This document shows positions 25,636 through 32,914 of a DNA stretch of 36,064 nucleotides, one piece after another. The stretch comes from an uncultured Granulosicoccus sp. GTDB lineage: Bacteria > Pseudomonadota > Gammaproteobacteria > Granulosicoccales > Granulosicoccaceae. The stretch is taken from the NCBI GenBank assembly GCA_937991945.1, contig CALKLO010000044.1, forward strand, positions 1-36,064, in the 5' to 3' direction. The notes below the pieces were generated by a model. The model was not told the DNA's origin and made no database searches. It saw only the letters and a list, made by a program, of their open reading frames with translations. Position 1 is the stretch's first letter. Each line of letters opens with the position of its first letter. The position numbers and the translations under genes were made by a program.

Positions 25636-26847
25636 ATGGATATGCCACGCCAAGTGGATTACACCGGAAACGGTGAACGCGCCCAACAAACCTTTTCTGC
25701 TGCCGAAATGGAGCGTCGCCAACGTGCCATACGTGAACTGATGGCATCCATGGATGTGGATGCCGCCTTATTTACCTCTTACCAGAATATTTGCTACCTT
25801 TCAGACTTCCTGTACTGCCGCTTTGGCAGACGCTACGGCTTGGTGTTCAACGGCGATGCCGTCACCTCTATTAGTGCGGGTATTGACGGCGGCCAACCGT
25901 GGCGTCGTACCTACGGCCATAACGTGACCTACACCGATTGGCAGCATGACAACTACTTCCAGTCAGCCAAACAGCTGATGGGTAAGCCGCGCCGCATAGG
26001 CATTGAGTTCGATCACGTTGATATCGAATTCAAAAACTTACTCGAATTCCATTTCCCTGATGCTGAATTTGTCGACATCGCTGCGCCTTCCATGAAGCTG
26101 CGCATGATCAAATCAGATGAAGAGATTGCACACATTGCGCAAATGACTCGCATCGCTGATTTGGGTGGCGCGGCAGTGGTGGACGCTATTGGCATTGGTG
26201 TGCCAGAGCACGAAGTCGCGCTAGCCAGTACCGGCGCTATGGTCCGAGAGATCGCTAAAACATGGCCAAACGGAGAATTACTGGATACGTGGACTTGGTT
26301 CCAATCTGGTTTGAACACCGATGGTGCACACAACCCGGTGACCAGTCGACGCATTGAAAACGGCGATATTTTAAGCCTCAATTGTTTCCCAATGGTCGCT
26401 GGATATTATGTCGCTCTAGAGCGCACCTTGTTTGCAGGTGAAGTCGATGATGCGTCCCGCCGAATGTGGGAAATTAACTGCGAAGTCCACGATCGAGGCA
26501 AAGAGCTTCTGGTGGAAGGTGCTAAGTGCAGTGATGTCGCTAAAGAGCTTAATGAGCTGTATGCCAGCTATGACTTATTACAATACCGCTCCTTTGGTTA
26601 CGGTCATTCGTTCGGTGTTCTGTGTCACTACTATGGTCGCGAGGCGGGTTTAGAGTTGCGAGAAGATTGTGACACAGTGCTAGAACCCGGTATGGTAGTG
26701 TCCATGGAACCGATGATCACAATCCCTGAGGGTCTTCCAGGCGCCGGTGGATACAGAGAGCACGATATACTCGTGATCGAAGCTGGGGCCAACCAACCCA
26801 GAAACCTGACGGGTTTTAACTACGGCCCTGATCATCTCGTCGTTTAA
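25636..26847 (+). CDS. Creatinase (creatine amidinohydrolase)
   Basis: Cytoplasmic enzyme that hydrolyses creatine to sarcosine and urea. At 403 residues it has the same length as Pseudomonas creatinase and agrees with it along the chain. The catalytic His232 (TDGAHNPVT) and the carboxylates Glu262 (LERTL) and Glu358 (SMEPM) are at the very positions known for the Pseudomonas enzyme, as is the YCRFGR block near residue 60 that contacts substrate. GGQPWRR, DTWTWFQSG, GYGHSFG and YGREAGLELRED are also kept. The pita-bread fold is shared with Xaa-Pro peptidases, but the metal-ligand set of peptidases is not expected here. GGAG (25623-25626) stands 9 nt before the ATG. It is followed after 21 nt by an ABC importer, a natural creatine-uptake partner. 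Confidence 0.94.
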   Translation: MDMPRQVDYTGNGERAQQTFSAAEMERRQRAIRELMASMDVDAALFTSYQNICYLSDFLYCRFGRRYGLVFNGDAVTSISAGIDGGQPWRRTYGHNVTYTDWQHDNYFQSAKQLMGKPRRIGIEFDHVDIEFKNLLEFHFPDAEFVDIAAPSMKLRMIKSDEEIAHIAQMTRIADLGGAAVVDAIGIGVPEHEVALASTGAMVREIAKTWPNGELLDTWTWFQSGLNTDGAHNPVTSRRIENGDILSLNCFPMVAGYYVALERTLFAGEVDDASRRMWEINCEVHDRGKELLVEGAKCSDVAKELNELYASYDLLQYRSFGYGHSFGVLCHYYGREAGLELREDCDTVLEPGMVVSMEPMITIPEGLPGAGGYREHDILVIEAGANQPRNLTGFNYGPDHLVV

Positions 26848-26868
26848 TAACTAATGCAGTGATACGTT

Positions 26869-27990
26869 ATGAGCTCAGCAACTAGCGCCAAGTCCTCGAC
26901 TCCGATTCGAGGAGCCGCCGTTCGATTTGAACACGTTCAAAAAAGCTACGACGGCGAAGTACTGGTTGTTAAAGACCTTAACCTAGACATTGCACCGGGT
27001 GAATTTGTCACCATGCTGGGGCCCTCGGGCTCCGGCAAAACCACCTGCCTCATGATGTTGGCAGGCTTCGAACCTGCCACTCACGGGGAAATATTCCTCA
27101 ATGACAAGCCTATTAATAACGTTCCACCACGTAAGCGTGGCATCGGCATGGTTTTCCAAAACTATGCCCTGTTTCCTCATATGAGCGTGGCTGAGAACTT
27201 AGCGTTTCCGTTAGAGATTCGCAAAATGGGTAAAAGTGAGCGAGACGCAAAAGTGAAACGCGCGCTAGACATGGTTGAGCTCGGAGCCTTTGGTAATCGT
27301 CGGCCTGCACAATTATCCGGTGGACAGCAACAACGCGTCGCTGTAGCCCGCGCACTGGTTTTTGATCCTGATTTAGTCCTCATGGATGAGCCTTTGGGCG
27401 CACTAGACAAGCAACTGCGCGAGCAGATGCAATACGAAATCAAACACATACATGAAAGCTTGGGTGTCAGCGTGGTGTATGTCACACACGATCAAACCGA
27501 AGCACTCACCATGTCTGACCGAGTGGCTGTGTTTGAAGACGGTGTCATCCAACAGCTCTCCTCCCCCGATGCCTTGTACGAGAGCCCACAAAACTCATTC
27601 GTTGCGCAGTTTATTGGCGAGAACAACAAGCTCTCTGGAAAAATAACGGCCATTAACAACGATAGATGTTCCATGACTCTCGATGATGGAACGCAAGTAG
27701 AATCTCATGCGGTCAACATTGGCGAAGTCGGATCACGATCCACCTTGTCTCTGCGTCCTGAGCGCGTTGAACTTGAACCGACTGAAAAGCGCGACAACTT
27801 AGTTAACGGAGTTGTTAAAGAGGTTCTGTACTTAGGCGATCACCTGCGCATTGTTATGTCGGTGGCGGGTAATGACGAATTTATCGTCAAATTACCTAAT
27901 GGTGGGCGCGCAGCAACACCTGTTGAGGGACAGTCCTACACATTGGGCTGGAGCGCTGAAGATGCCAAGGCGTTAGACCCCGTCTCTTAG
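26869..27990 (+). CDS. Spermidine/putrescine-type ABC importer ATPase (PotA-like)
   Basis: 373-residue ATPase of the importer downstream of creatinase. Walker A GPSGSGKTT is at 51-59, then NYALFPHMSV, LSGGQQQRVAVARAL, LVLMDEPLGALDKQLRE and VTHDQTEAL, followed by a C-terminal TOBE domain (FIGENNKLSG, LSLRPERV). The order is that of PotA/CysA-family importers. It begins 21 nt after the creatinase stop, so the two are likely translated from one message. Naming follows the Pot family by similarity only: with creatinase alongside, creatine or another guanidino compound is a more likely substrate than a polyamine. Confidence 0.92.
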   Translation: MSSATSAKSSTPIRGAAVRFEHVQKSYDGEVLVVKDLNLDIAPGEFVTMLGPSGSGKTTCLMMLAGFEPATHGEIFLNDKPINNVPPRKRGIGMVFQNYALFPHMSVAENLAFPLEIRKMGKSERDAKVKRALDMVELGAFGNRRPAQLSGGQQQRVAVARALVFDPDLVLMDEPLGALDKQLREQMQYEIKHIHESLGVSVVYVTHDQTEALTMSDRVAVFEDGVIQQLSSPDALYESPQNSFVAQFIGENNKLSGKITAINNDRCSMTLDDGTQVESHAVNIGEVGSRSTLSLRPERVELEPTEKRDNLVNGVVKEVLYLGDHLRIVMSVAGNDEFIVKLPNGGRAATPVEGQSYTLGWSAEDAKALDPVS

Positions 27991-28012
27991 GGGCCGTGCT
28001 TTTAGTATTTGT

Positions 28013-28083
28013 CACACTTGCCCACTGGCGACAGTGGGTTGCTTTAATTGACCACCTGCCCAATTGAAGGGCAAACAAGTGTG
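28013..28083 (+). ncRNA. Predicted branched RNA structure between ATPase and binding-protein genes
   Basis: A perfect 8-bp outer stem (CACACTTG at 28013-28020, CAAGTGTG at 28076-28083) encloses two hairpins. The first is a perfect 7-bp stem CCCACTG/CAGTGGG with a GCGA (GNRA) tetraloop. The second is a 5-bp stem TGCCC/GGGCA with a 7-nt loop. The linker (28043-28050) can instead pair along 8 nt with the loop of the second hairpin (28061-28068), giving an alternative fold. It lies 100 nt before the binding-protein ATG. I do not recognise a known riboswitch class. Confidence 0.45.
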
Positions 28084-28182
28084 AATTGACGACCCTTTTT
28101 CCCTGTATTAGTGCGTGTTTGTCACGAGACTGGTGCTGAGCATATGTTACGCTCTGTACGGAATCTACAGAGGAGATCCTTT

Positions 28183-29313
28183 ATGAAGTTTACTGCTGGA
28201 CTGGCTGGCGTATTTGCGCTGAGCACAGTAGCTATGGTCGCAACTGCTGCCGAAGAACTACCTGCATGTGAAGATTGTGCTGACGAACTTACGATTGTTT
28301 CGTGGGGCGGCGCATACTCAAACTCACAACTCCAGGCTTATCACAACCCATACAGCGAAATAACGGGTGTTGAGATCGTCAATGACGAATCTTCAGCTGA
28401 AGCCGTTGCTAAGCTGCGTGCCATGAACGAAGCTAACAACGTCACTTGGGATGTTGTTGACGTTGTTGCTGCTGATGCTATGCGTCTATGTGACGAAGGC
28501 TTGGCAATGGAAATCAATGCTGACGAGCAGCTCGCTGCAGCACCAGATGGCACACCTGCTTCTGAAGATTTTGGTGACCTACTTGTTTCTGATTGCTTTA
28601 TCCCACAAATCGTTTACTCAACGACTATGGGCTACCGTACTGACGTAGAAGCATGGAACGGCGCTGTACCGACTGACATCTGTGCAGTATTTGATACAGC
28701 TACTTTCCCTGGTAAGCGTTCACTAGAAAAGCGTCCTATCAACAATGTTGAGTGGGCTCTTCTGTGTGACGGTGTTGCTAAAGAAGACGTCTATGACGTT
28801 CTAAGCACAGACGAAGGTGTTACTCAAGCTCTCGCTAAACTCGACACTATTCGTGACGATGTTATCTGGTGGTCAGCTGGTGCAGAAACTCCTCAGTTAC
28901 TTGCTGATTCAGAAGCTCTGATGGGTTCTACATACAACGGTCGTTTGTTCTCAGTCATTGTTGAGCAAGAGCAGCCAGTTGCTATGTTGTGGGACGCGCA
29001 GGTTTTCGATCTTGACGGTTGGATTATCCCAACAGGTCTTGACGAAGCTCGTACTAACCGTGCACTTCACTACATCAAGTTCGCTACAGATACTCAGCGT
29101 CTAGCTGACCAATCTAAGTACATCTCTTACGGTCCAGCTCGTGCCTCTTCTGCTCCATTGGTAGGAAAGCACGCTGAGTTAGGAATCGACATGGCTCCAC
29201 ATATGCCTACAGATCCTAAAAATGCCATGAACACATTCTTGTACAACTACGAGTGGTGGGCTGACAACCGTGACGATCTGGATGCAAAATTCCAAACTTG
29301 GCTAGCACAGTAA
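28183..29313 (+). CDS. Periplasmic substrate-binding protein (PotD-type), probable creatine/guanidino-compound receptor
   Basis: 376-residue type-II binding protein of the PotD/PotF group. The Sec signal peptide ends in Ala-Thr-Ala-Ala, and the mature part has LTIVSWGGAYSNSQ, DVVDVVAADAMRLCDEG, GYRTD, KRSLEKRP, ALMGSTYNGRLF and WWADNRDDLDAKFQTWLA. AGGAG stands 7 nt before the ATG at 28183. A longer frame from 28144 would create a twin-arginine-like RRSFMKF start, but its two Arg codons are AGG-AGA. Downstream all twelve Arg codons are CGT, and the AGGAG bases are best read as the ribosome site. Codon choice is strongly biased (CGT, GGT, GCT), more than in its neighbours, so very high expression is expected. 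Two CxxC-like cysteines lie near the mature N-terminus (CEDC). The substrate is inferred from creatinase, not shown. Confidence 0.9.
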   Translation: MKFTAGLAGVFALSTVAMVATAAEELPACEDCADELTIVSWGGAYSNSQLQAYHNPYSEITGVEIVNDESSAEAVAKLRAMNEANNVTWDVVDVVAADAMRLCDEGLAMEINADEQLAAAPDGTPASEDFGDLLVSDCFIPQIVYSTTMGYRTDVEAWNGAVPTDICAVFDTATFPGKRSLEKRPINNVEWALLCDGVAKEDVYDVLSTDEGVTQALAKLDTIRDDVIWWSAGAETPQLLADSEALMGSTYNGRLFSVIVEQEQPVAMLWDAQVFDLDGWIIPTGLDEARTNRALHYIKFATDTQRLADQSKYISYGPARASSAPLVGKHAELGIDMAPHMPTDPKNAMNTFLYNYEWWADNRDDLDAKFQTWLAQ

Positions 29314-29375
29314 GTTTTTGCAACCAACGCTTTGATAACTAGCTAAAGCTCAGATTGTCGAAGTTGCAATACCAG

Positions 29376-29399
29376 CCGGAGCACTATTTAGTGCTCCGG
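29376..29399 (+). terminator. Hairpin after the binding-protein gene (partial terminator)
   Basis: A perfect 10-bp GC-rich stem (CCGGAGCACT / AGTGCTCCGG) with an ATTT loop begins about 60 nt past the stop and is followed by a short TTTGCGTT. The T-run is weak, so it probably gives partial termination or 3' protection. That would let the binding protein be made in excess over the permeases downstream. Confidence 0.7.
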
Positions 29400-29524
29400 T
29401 TTGCGTTAAAGGCTGTTAATCTTGCAGCGCGGATCATTCATTTCTCGATTGCCTGTCCCCTGTTCCCAGACTAATCATTTACGGTAGGTGATAAGGACTT
29501 AAGGCATTTCATTCGGAGCCCCCA

Positions 29525-31153
29525 GTGACAGCATCAACAACACTAGATTCAGTAGACTCCGAAAGTCATGATCAGGCAGCGGGTCAAGGCCCACTGACCA
29601 AAGATGGCATTCCCCTCAAACGTAGCTTGGCGCGCGCACTCAGACGTGAAAAGCTTCGAGCTCTGCTCTTAATTGCCCCTCTTTTAGCGTTTGTACTGGT
29701 CAGTTTTATTTTCCCCATCGGCGACATGCTGTACCGATCAGTGGAAAACTCCATTGTTGAAAAAACTATCCCCGGAACGGTTCGCGCTCTGAACGATTGG
29801 GATTCTGAATCTGGCGAACTACCTTCCGAGAGAGTCTTTGCCGCCCTAGCCGATGACATGATGCTAGCGCAGGAAATCAAGATTCATACTCGACTCGGCA
29901 GTCGAATTAACTATGACCAGCCGGGTATCTCCAGCGTATTTAGAAAGTCTGGCCGGCAAATCAAAAAATTAGAACGCGAAGCGGCAATGAACGCGTTCAT
30001 CGGCTTAAATGCCGATTGGAACACGCCAGAGGCATGGGCCACACTGACGGCATCAGAGCAATGGCCTGCGCAGTTCCGCTACACGGCTATATCATTAGAC
30101 AACTGGAAAGCTTGGCTTGCCTCTGAAGAGGGCGACGATGCAGACCCAGCAGCCCTTGTGCCGCATGGTTTCACCTACGCCACGTTGTACCATGATCTTT
30201 CAAACATGAGCGCCAGCGACCTTAGTGCATTGGCGACTAGCAGCGATGCACCTGTAGCTGCATTGTTTGCAGGCGTACCGGACGCATTGGCTAGCTTCCC
30301 TTCCGATGATTTCAAAGGCCAATTTGCTGCCATAGAAAAAGGCTGGACTGAGATCGATAATTGGCAGGCGATAAAACGATTATCCCCTCCCATCATCGAC
30401 AGCTACTTTCTTGCAGCAGTTGATTCAGAACGAACCGATGTTGGCGTTGAGAAAAAACCAGAAAACGAGCGTCTCTACTTAGGCTTATTTTTGCGAACTA
30501 TCTTTCTCAGCATGGTCATTACCACCAGCTGTATTTTGCTGGGCTACCCCATTGCCTACTTGTTAGCAACACTGTCGGTTCGCTCATCTAATCTAATTCT
30601 CATACTGGTATTGCTACCGTTCTGGACATCTCTACTAGTTCGCACCAGTGCATGGAAAGTCTTGCTTCAACAGCAAGGCGTTATCAACGACTTACTGGTC
30701 TGGGTTGGTTTCATATCAGAGGCCGGGCGTCTCGTTATGATTAACAACATGACGGGTACCATCATTGCCATGACGCACATCTTGCTACCGTTCATGATTC
30801 TGCCGTTGTACTCAGTCATGAAAACGATATCGCCTACGTACATGCGTGCCGCGAAATCCATGGGGGCCAGTGACACCTTAGCCTTCTGGAGAATTTACTT
30901 CCCGAACACGGTTGCAGGCATCGGCGCTGGATCCATACTGGTATTCATATTATCGATCGGTTACTACATCACGCCTGAGCTTGTCGGCGGAACCAAAGGC
31001 GTGTTTATCTCTAACCGAATCGCTTATCACATTAGCTCGTCGCTTAACTGGGGTCTAGCAGCCGCATTAGGTTCAATATTGCTCGTGCTCGTACTGGCGC
31101 TGTATTGGACTTACGATCGTATTGTCGGTATCGACAACGTGAAACTGGGGTAA
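29525..31153 (+). CDS. ABC importer permease, PotB-like, with a large periplasmic insert
   Basis: 542-residue permease, GTG start with GGAG 6 nt upstream (29515-29518). An N-terminal cytoplasmic tail leads into span 1 (about 45-65). Residues 70-315 are a hydrophilic, helical-looking insert (Asp/Glu/Ser-rich, with the internal stretch SALATSSDAPVAALFAGVPD), placed by topology in the periplasm. The core permease follows, with spans from 318 and the coupling loop YMRAAKSMGASDTLAFWRIYFP (439-460). Typical PotB proteins are 275-420 residues, so the insert is unusually long. It has no visible enzymatic motif and could contact the binding protein. It pairs with the following permease to form the channel. 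Confidence 0.9.
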   Translation: MTASTTLDSVDSESHDQAAGQGPLTKDGIPLKRSLARALRREKLRALLLIAPLLAFVLVSFIFPIGDMLYRSVENSIVEKTIPGTVRALNDWDSESGELPSERVFAALADDMMLAQEIKIHTRLGSRINYDQPGISSVFRKSGRQIKKLEREAAMNAFIGLNADWNTPEAWATLTASEQWPAQFRYTAISLDNWKAWLASEEGDDADPAALVPHGFTYATLYHDLSNMSASDLSALATSSDAPVAALFAGVPDALASFPSDDFKGQFAAIEKGWTEIDNWQAIKRLSPPIIDSYFLAAVDSERTDVGVEKKPENERLYLGLFLRTIFLSMVITTSCILLGYPIAYLLATLSVRSSNLILILVLLPFWTSLLVRTSAWKVLLQQQGVINDLLVWVGFISEAGRLVMINNMTGTIIAMTHILLPFMILPLYSVMKTISPTYMRAAKSMGASDTLAFWRIYFPNTVAGIGAGSILVFILSIGYYITPELVGGTKGVFISNRIAYHISSSLNWGLAAALGSILLVLVLALYWTYDRIVGIDNVKLG

Positions 31154-31160
31154 TTGATCA

Positions 31161-31226
31161 ATGAATACTAACTACAGCATCCTTACCCTACCCGTCACTT
31201 TGATCCTTCTGGAGGGTCTGTCATGA
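31161..31226 (+). CDS. Possible 21-residue coupled leader peptide
   Basis: A small frame starts at ATG 31161, with GGGG about 10 nt upstream overlapping the end of the previous gene. It encodes a hydrophobic 21-residue peptide (MNTNYSILTL and so on). Its TGA (31224-31226) overlaps the ATG of the second permease as ATGA. The permease also has its own GGAGG inside this frame (31211-31215), so a re-initiation or coupling role is plausible, but the frame may be chance. No comparative support is available here. Confidence 0.3.
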   Translation: MNTNYSILTLPVTLILLEGLS

Positions 31227-32080
31227 GCGCCTTACCTCCTTACGCATCCACGGGTCAACGCATTTGGTTTTATACCTTTCGGTATGTCATCTGCGCGTTC
31301 ATCTTATTTTTCTTGATCGCCCCTATCATTACTATCATTCCTTTGTCGTTTAGCTCTCAGGATTTTTTCACCTTTACCCCTGAAATGTTGGCGTTAGACC
31401 CTGCTGGTTACTCGTTAAAACACTACGAAGATTTTTTTACCAGCTCTGATTGGCAAAAAGCTCTGAAAAACTCGTTTCTCATAGCACCAGCTGCAACGCT
31501 TATTGCAACGTCTTTGGGTACGTTAGCGGCTATTGGCTTATCGCAAAGCCATGTACCTTACCGCCGCACTATCATGGCTATTTTAATATCGCCAATGATT
31601 GTTCCTTTGATCATCTCAGCTGCGGGTATGTTTTTCTTCTACAGCCGCATTGGTCTGCAAGGCGAGTACCTTGGAATCATTTTGGCTCATGCCGCATTAG
31701 GCACACCGTTTGTCATCATCACCGTTACCGCAACACTTGTTGGCTTTGACCGATCACTTACCCGCGCAGCAGCAAGCATGGGTGCCGATCCTGTTACGAC
31801 ATTTTTTAAAGTACAAATGCCTTTAATTATTCCAGGTGTTGTATCAGGTGCTTTGTTTGCCTTCATTACCTCGTTCGATGAGGTGGTCGTTGTGTTGTTC
31901 ATGGGTTCTGCCCGTCAAAAGACACTGCCTTGGCAAATGTTTACAGGCCTTAGAGAGCAAATCTCTCCGACTATTTTGGCCGTTGCAACCATCATGGTGG
32001 CGATATCTATCGTTCTGCTGACGGTGCTAGAACTACTACGCAGACGTTCTGAAAGATTGCGCGGACTGACCCCCAGTTAG
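31223..32080 (+). CDS. ABC importer permease, PotC-like
   Basis: 285-residue second permease with about six membrane spans and the coupling loop TRAAASMGADPVTTFFKVQMP (about 190-210), as in PotC. Near the end come FITSFDEVVVVLFMGSARQKTLPWQMF, a PotC hallmark, and a basic C-terminal tail (LLRRRSERLRG). Size and motif spacing are normal. A GGAGG lies 7 nt before the ATG (31223). It is separated from the first permease by 69 nt that hold only a possible leader peptide. Last gene of the creatinase/importer block. Confidence 0.93.
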   Translation: MSALPPYASTGQRIWFYTFRYVICAFILFFLIAPIITIIPLSFSSQDFFTFTPEMLALDPAGYSLKHYEDFFTSSDWQKALKNSFLIAPAATLIATSLGTLAAIGLSQSHVPYRRTIMAILISPMIVPLIISAAGMFFFYSRIGLQGEYLGIILAHAALGTPFVIITVTATLVGFDRSLTRAAASMGADPVTTFFKVQMPLIIPGVVSGALFAFITSFDEVVVVLFMGSARQKTLPWQMFTGLREQISPTILAVATIMVAISIVLLTVLELLRRRSERLRGLTPS

Positions 32081-32092
32081 TCCTCCAGCAAT

Positions 32093-32130
32093 AGTGGCGT
32101 ATGAACTCTACCCATGAGGAATACGCCACT
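32093..32130. terminator. Hairpin between convergent permease and SDR genes
   Basis: A perfect 10-bp stem (AGTGGCGTAT / ATACGCCACT) has an 18-nt loop that contains a further CTC/GAG pairing. It lies 13 nt past the permease stop and about 60 nt past the SDR stop on the other strand, so it can serve both. No T-run follows. Confidence 0.5.
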
Positions 32131-32191
32131 CATCTGGTGTGGAATGCTTATGCAACACCCCCAAGAAATTTGCCGTTAAACAGTGAGCGCT

Positions 32192-32914
32192 CTAGAACGG
32201 GTGATCAGCTGAGTTGCCAAAGTCCCAAAACTGTCGAGCATTAAGCTGTTCCTCGTTTGCCAGTAGCATGATGTCTGAGATATAGCGCCCTATTGTGTCA
32301 GGCTCTGCCAACTCACCGGCTTCATCTATCGCCTTGAATATGTCTCGTGTGGGCGATGCAACGCTTGCATCAAGTACCGCATTCACCAGCGGTGTTCTGA
32401 CCCCTCCTGGAAATACGCGAATAACAGTGGCTTGCGTAAACTCAGCTGCTGCAGATTTTGCTGCCATTTGCGCTGCCGCTTTTATGATGGAGTATCCCGA
32501 CCAACCCTCTCGCAACTCAGTGGCAGAGTAAGAATCGATGTACACGATGCGAGCTTGCTGTAGTTGGTCTTTGAAGTGATTATTCAGAGCGATTGGCGCC
32601 GCGACATGCACCGCCATATCTAGAACCATGTGCTCAGTATTGAGCTGCGTATAGCTCGCTAACGCGATGGGAGAGCCTGCCGAGTGAACAATGCCTTTTA
32701 TTCGACGACCGTTCACCGCAATTGCTATTTTTTCACGACCATCTGTTGATGCGACATCGGCATAGACAGCAATAACGCTAGTACCGTACTGCTGTTGCAG
32801 AGCATCAAATGCGTTTGGCCGTCTCGCAGCAACAACGACCGTCTCGCCTCGCGATAACAATTCTTGAGCCGTCGCTAACCCAATACCTGAAGATGCACCC
32901 GTTACGATATACAT
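32192..32914 (-). CDS. Short-chain dehydrogenase/reductase
   Basis: 240-residue classical-type SDR, NAD(P)-dependent. The Rossmann motif TGASSGIG is at 5-12, the basic pair in VVAARRPN after the second strand favours NADPH, and YADVAS follows. The NNAG-like site reads HSAGS (77-81). The catalytic Tyr141 and Lys145 are in YSIIK, with Ser128 or Ser130 in IDSYS. The C-terminal half (VIRVFPGGVRTPLV) resembles sepiapterin/benzil-reductase-like SDRs. The substrate is unknown. The start ATG overlaps the end of the upstream esterase gene by 13 nt, so the two are likely translationally coupled. Confidence 0.88.
   Translation of the reverse strand: MYIVTGASSGIGLATAQELLSRGETVVVAARRPNAFDALQQQYGTSVIAVYADVASTDGREKIAIAVNGRRIKGIVHSAGSPIALASYTQLNTEHMVLDMAVHVAAPIALNNHFKDQLQQARIVYIDSYSATELREGWSGYSIIKAAAQMAAKSAAAEFTQATVIRVFPGGVRTPLVNAVLDASVASPTRDIFKAIDEAGELAEPDTIGRYISDIMLLANEEQLNARQFWDFGNSADHPF

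Noticed and set aside
28013-28083. Guanidine-II (mini-ykkC) or other known guanidine riboswitch
   Set aside because: Tempting because creatine is a guanidino compound, but guanidine-II needs two hairpins with ACGR loops. Here the loops are GCGA and AATTGAA. No glycine or guanidine-I core was recognised either.
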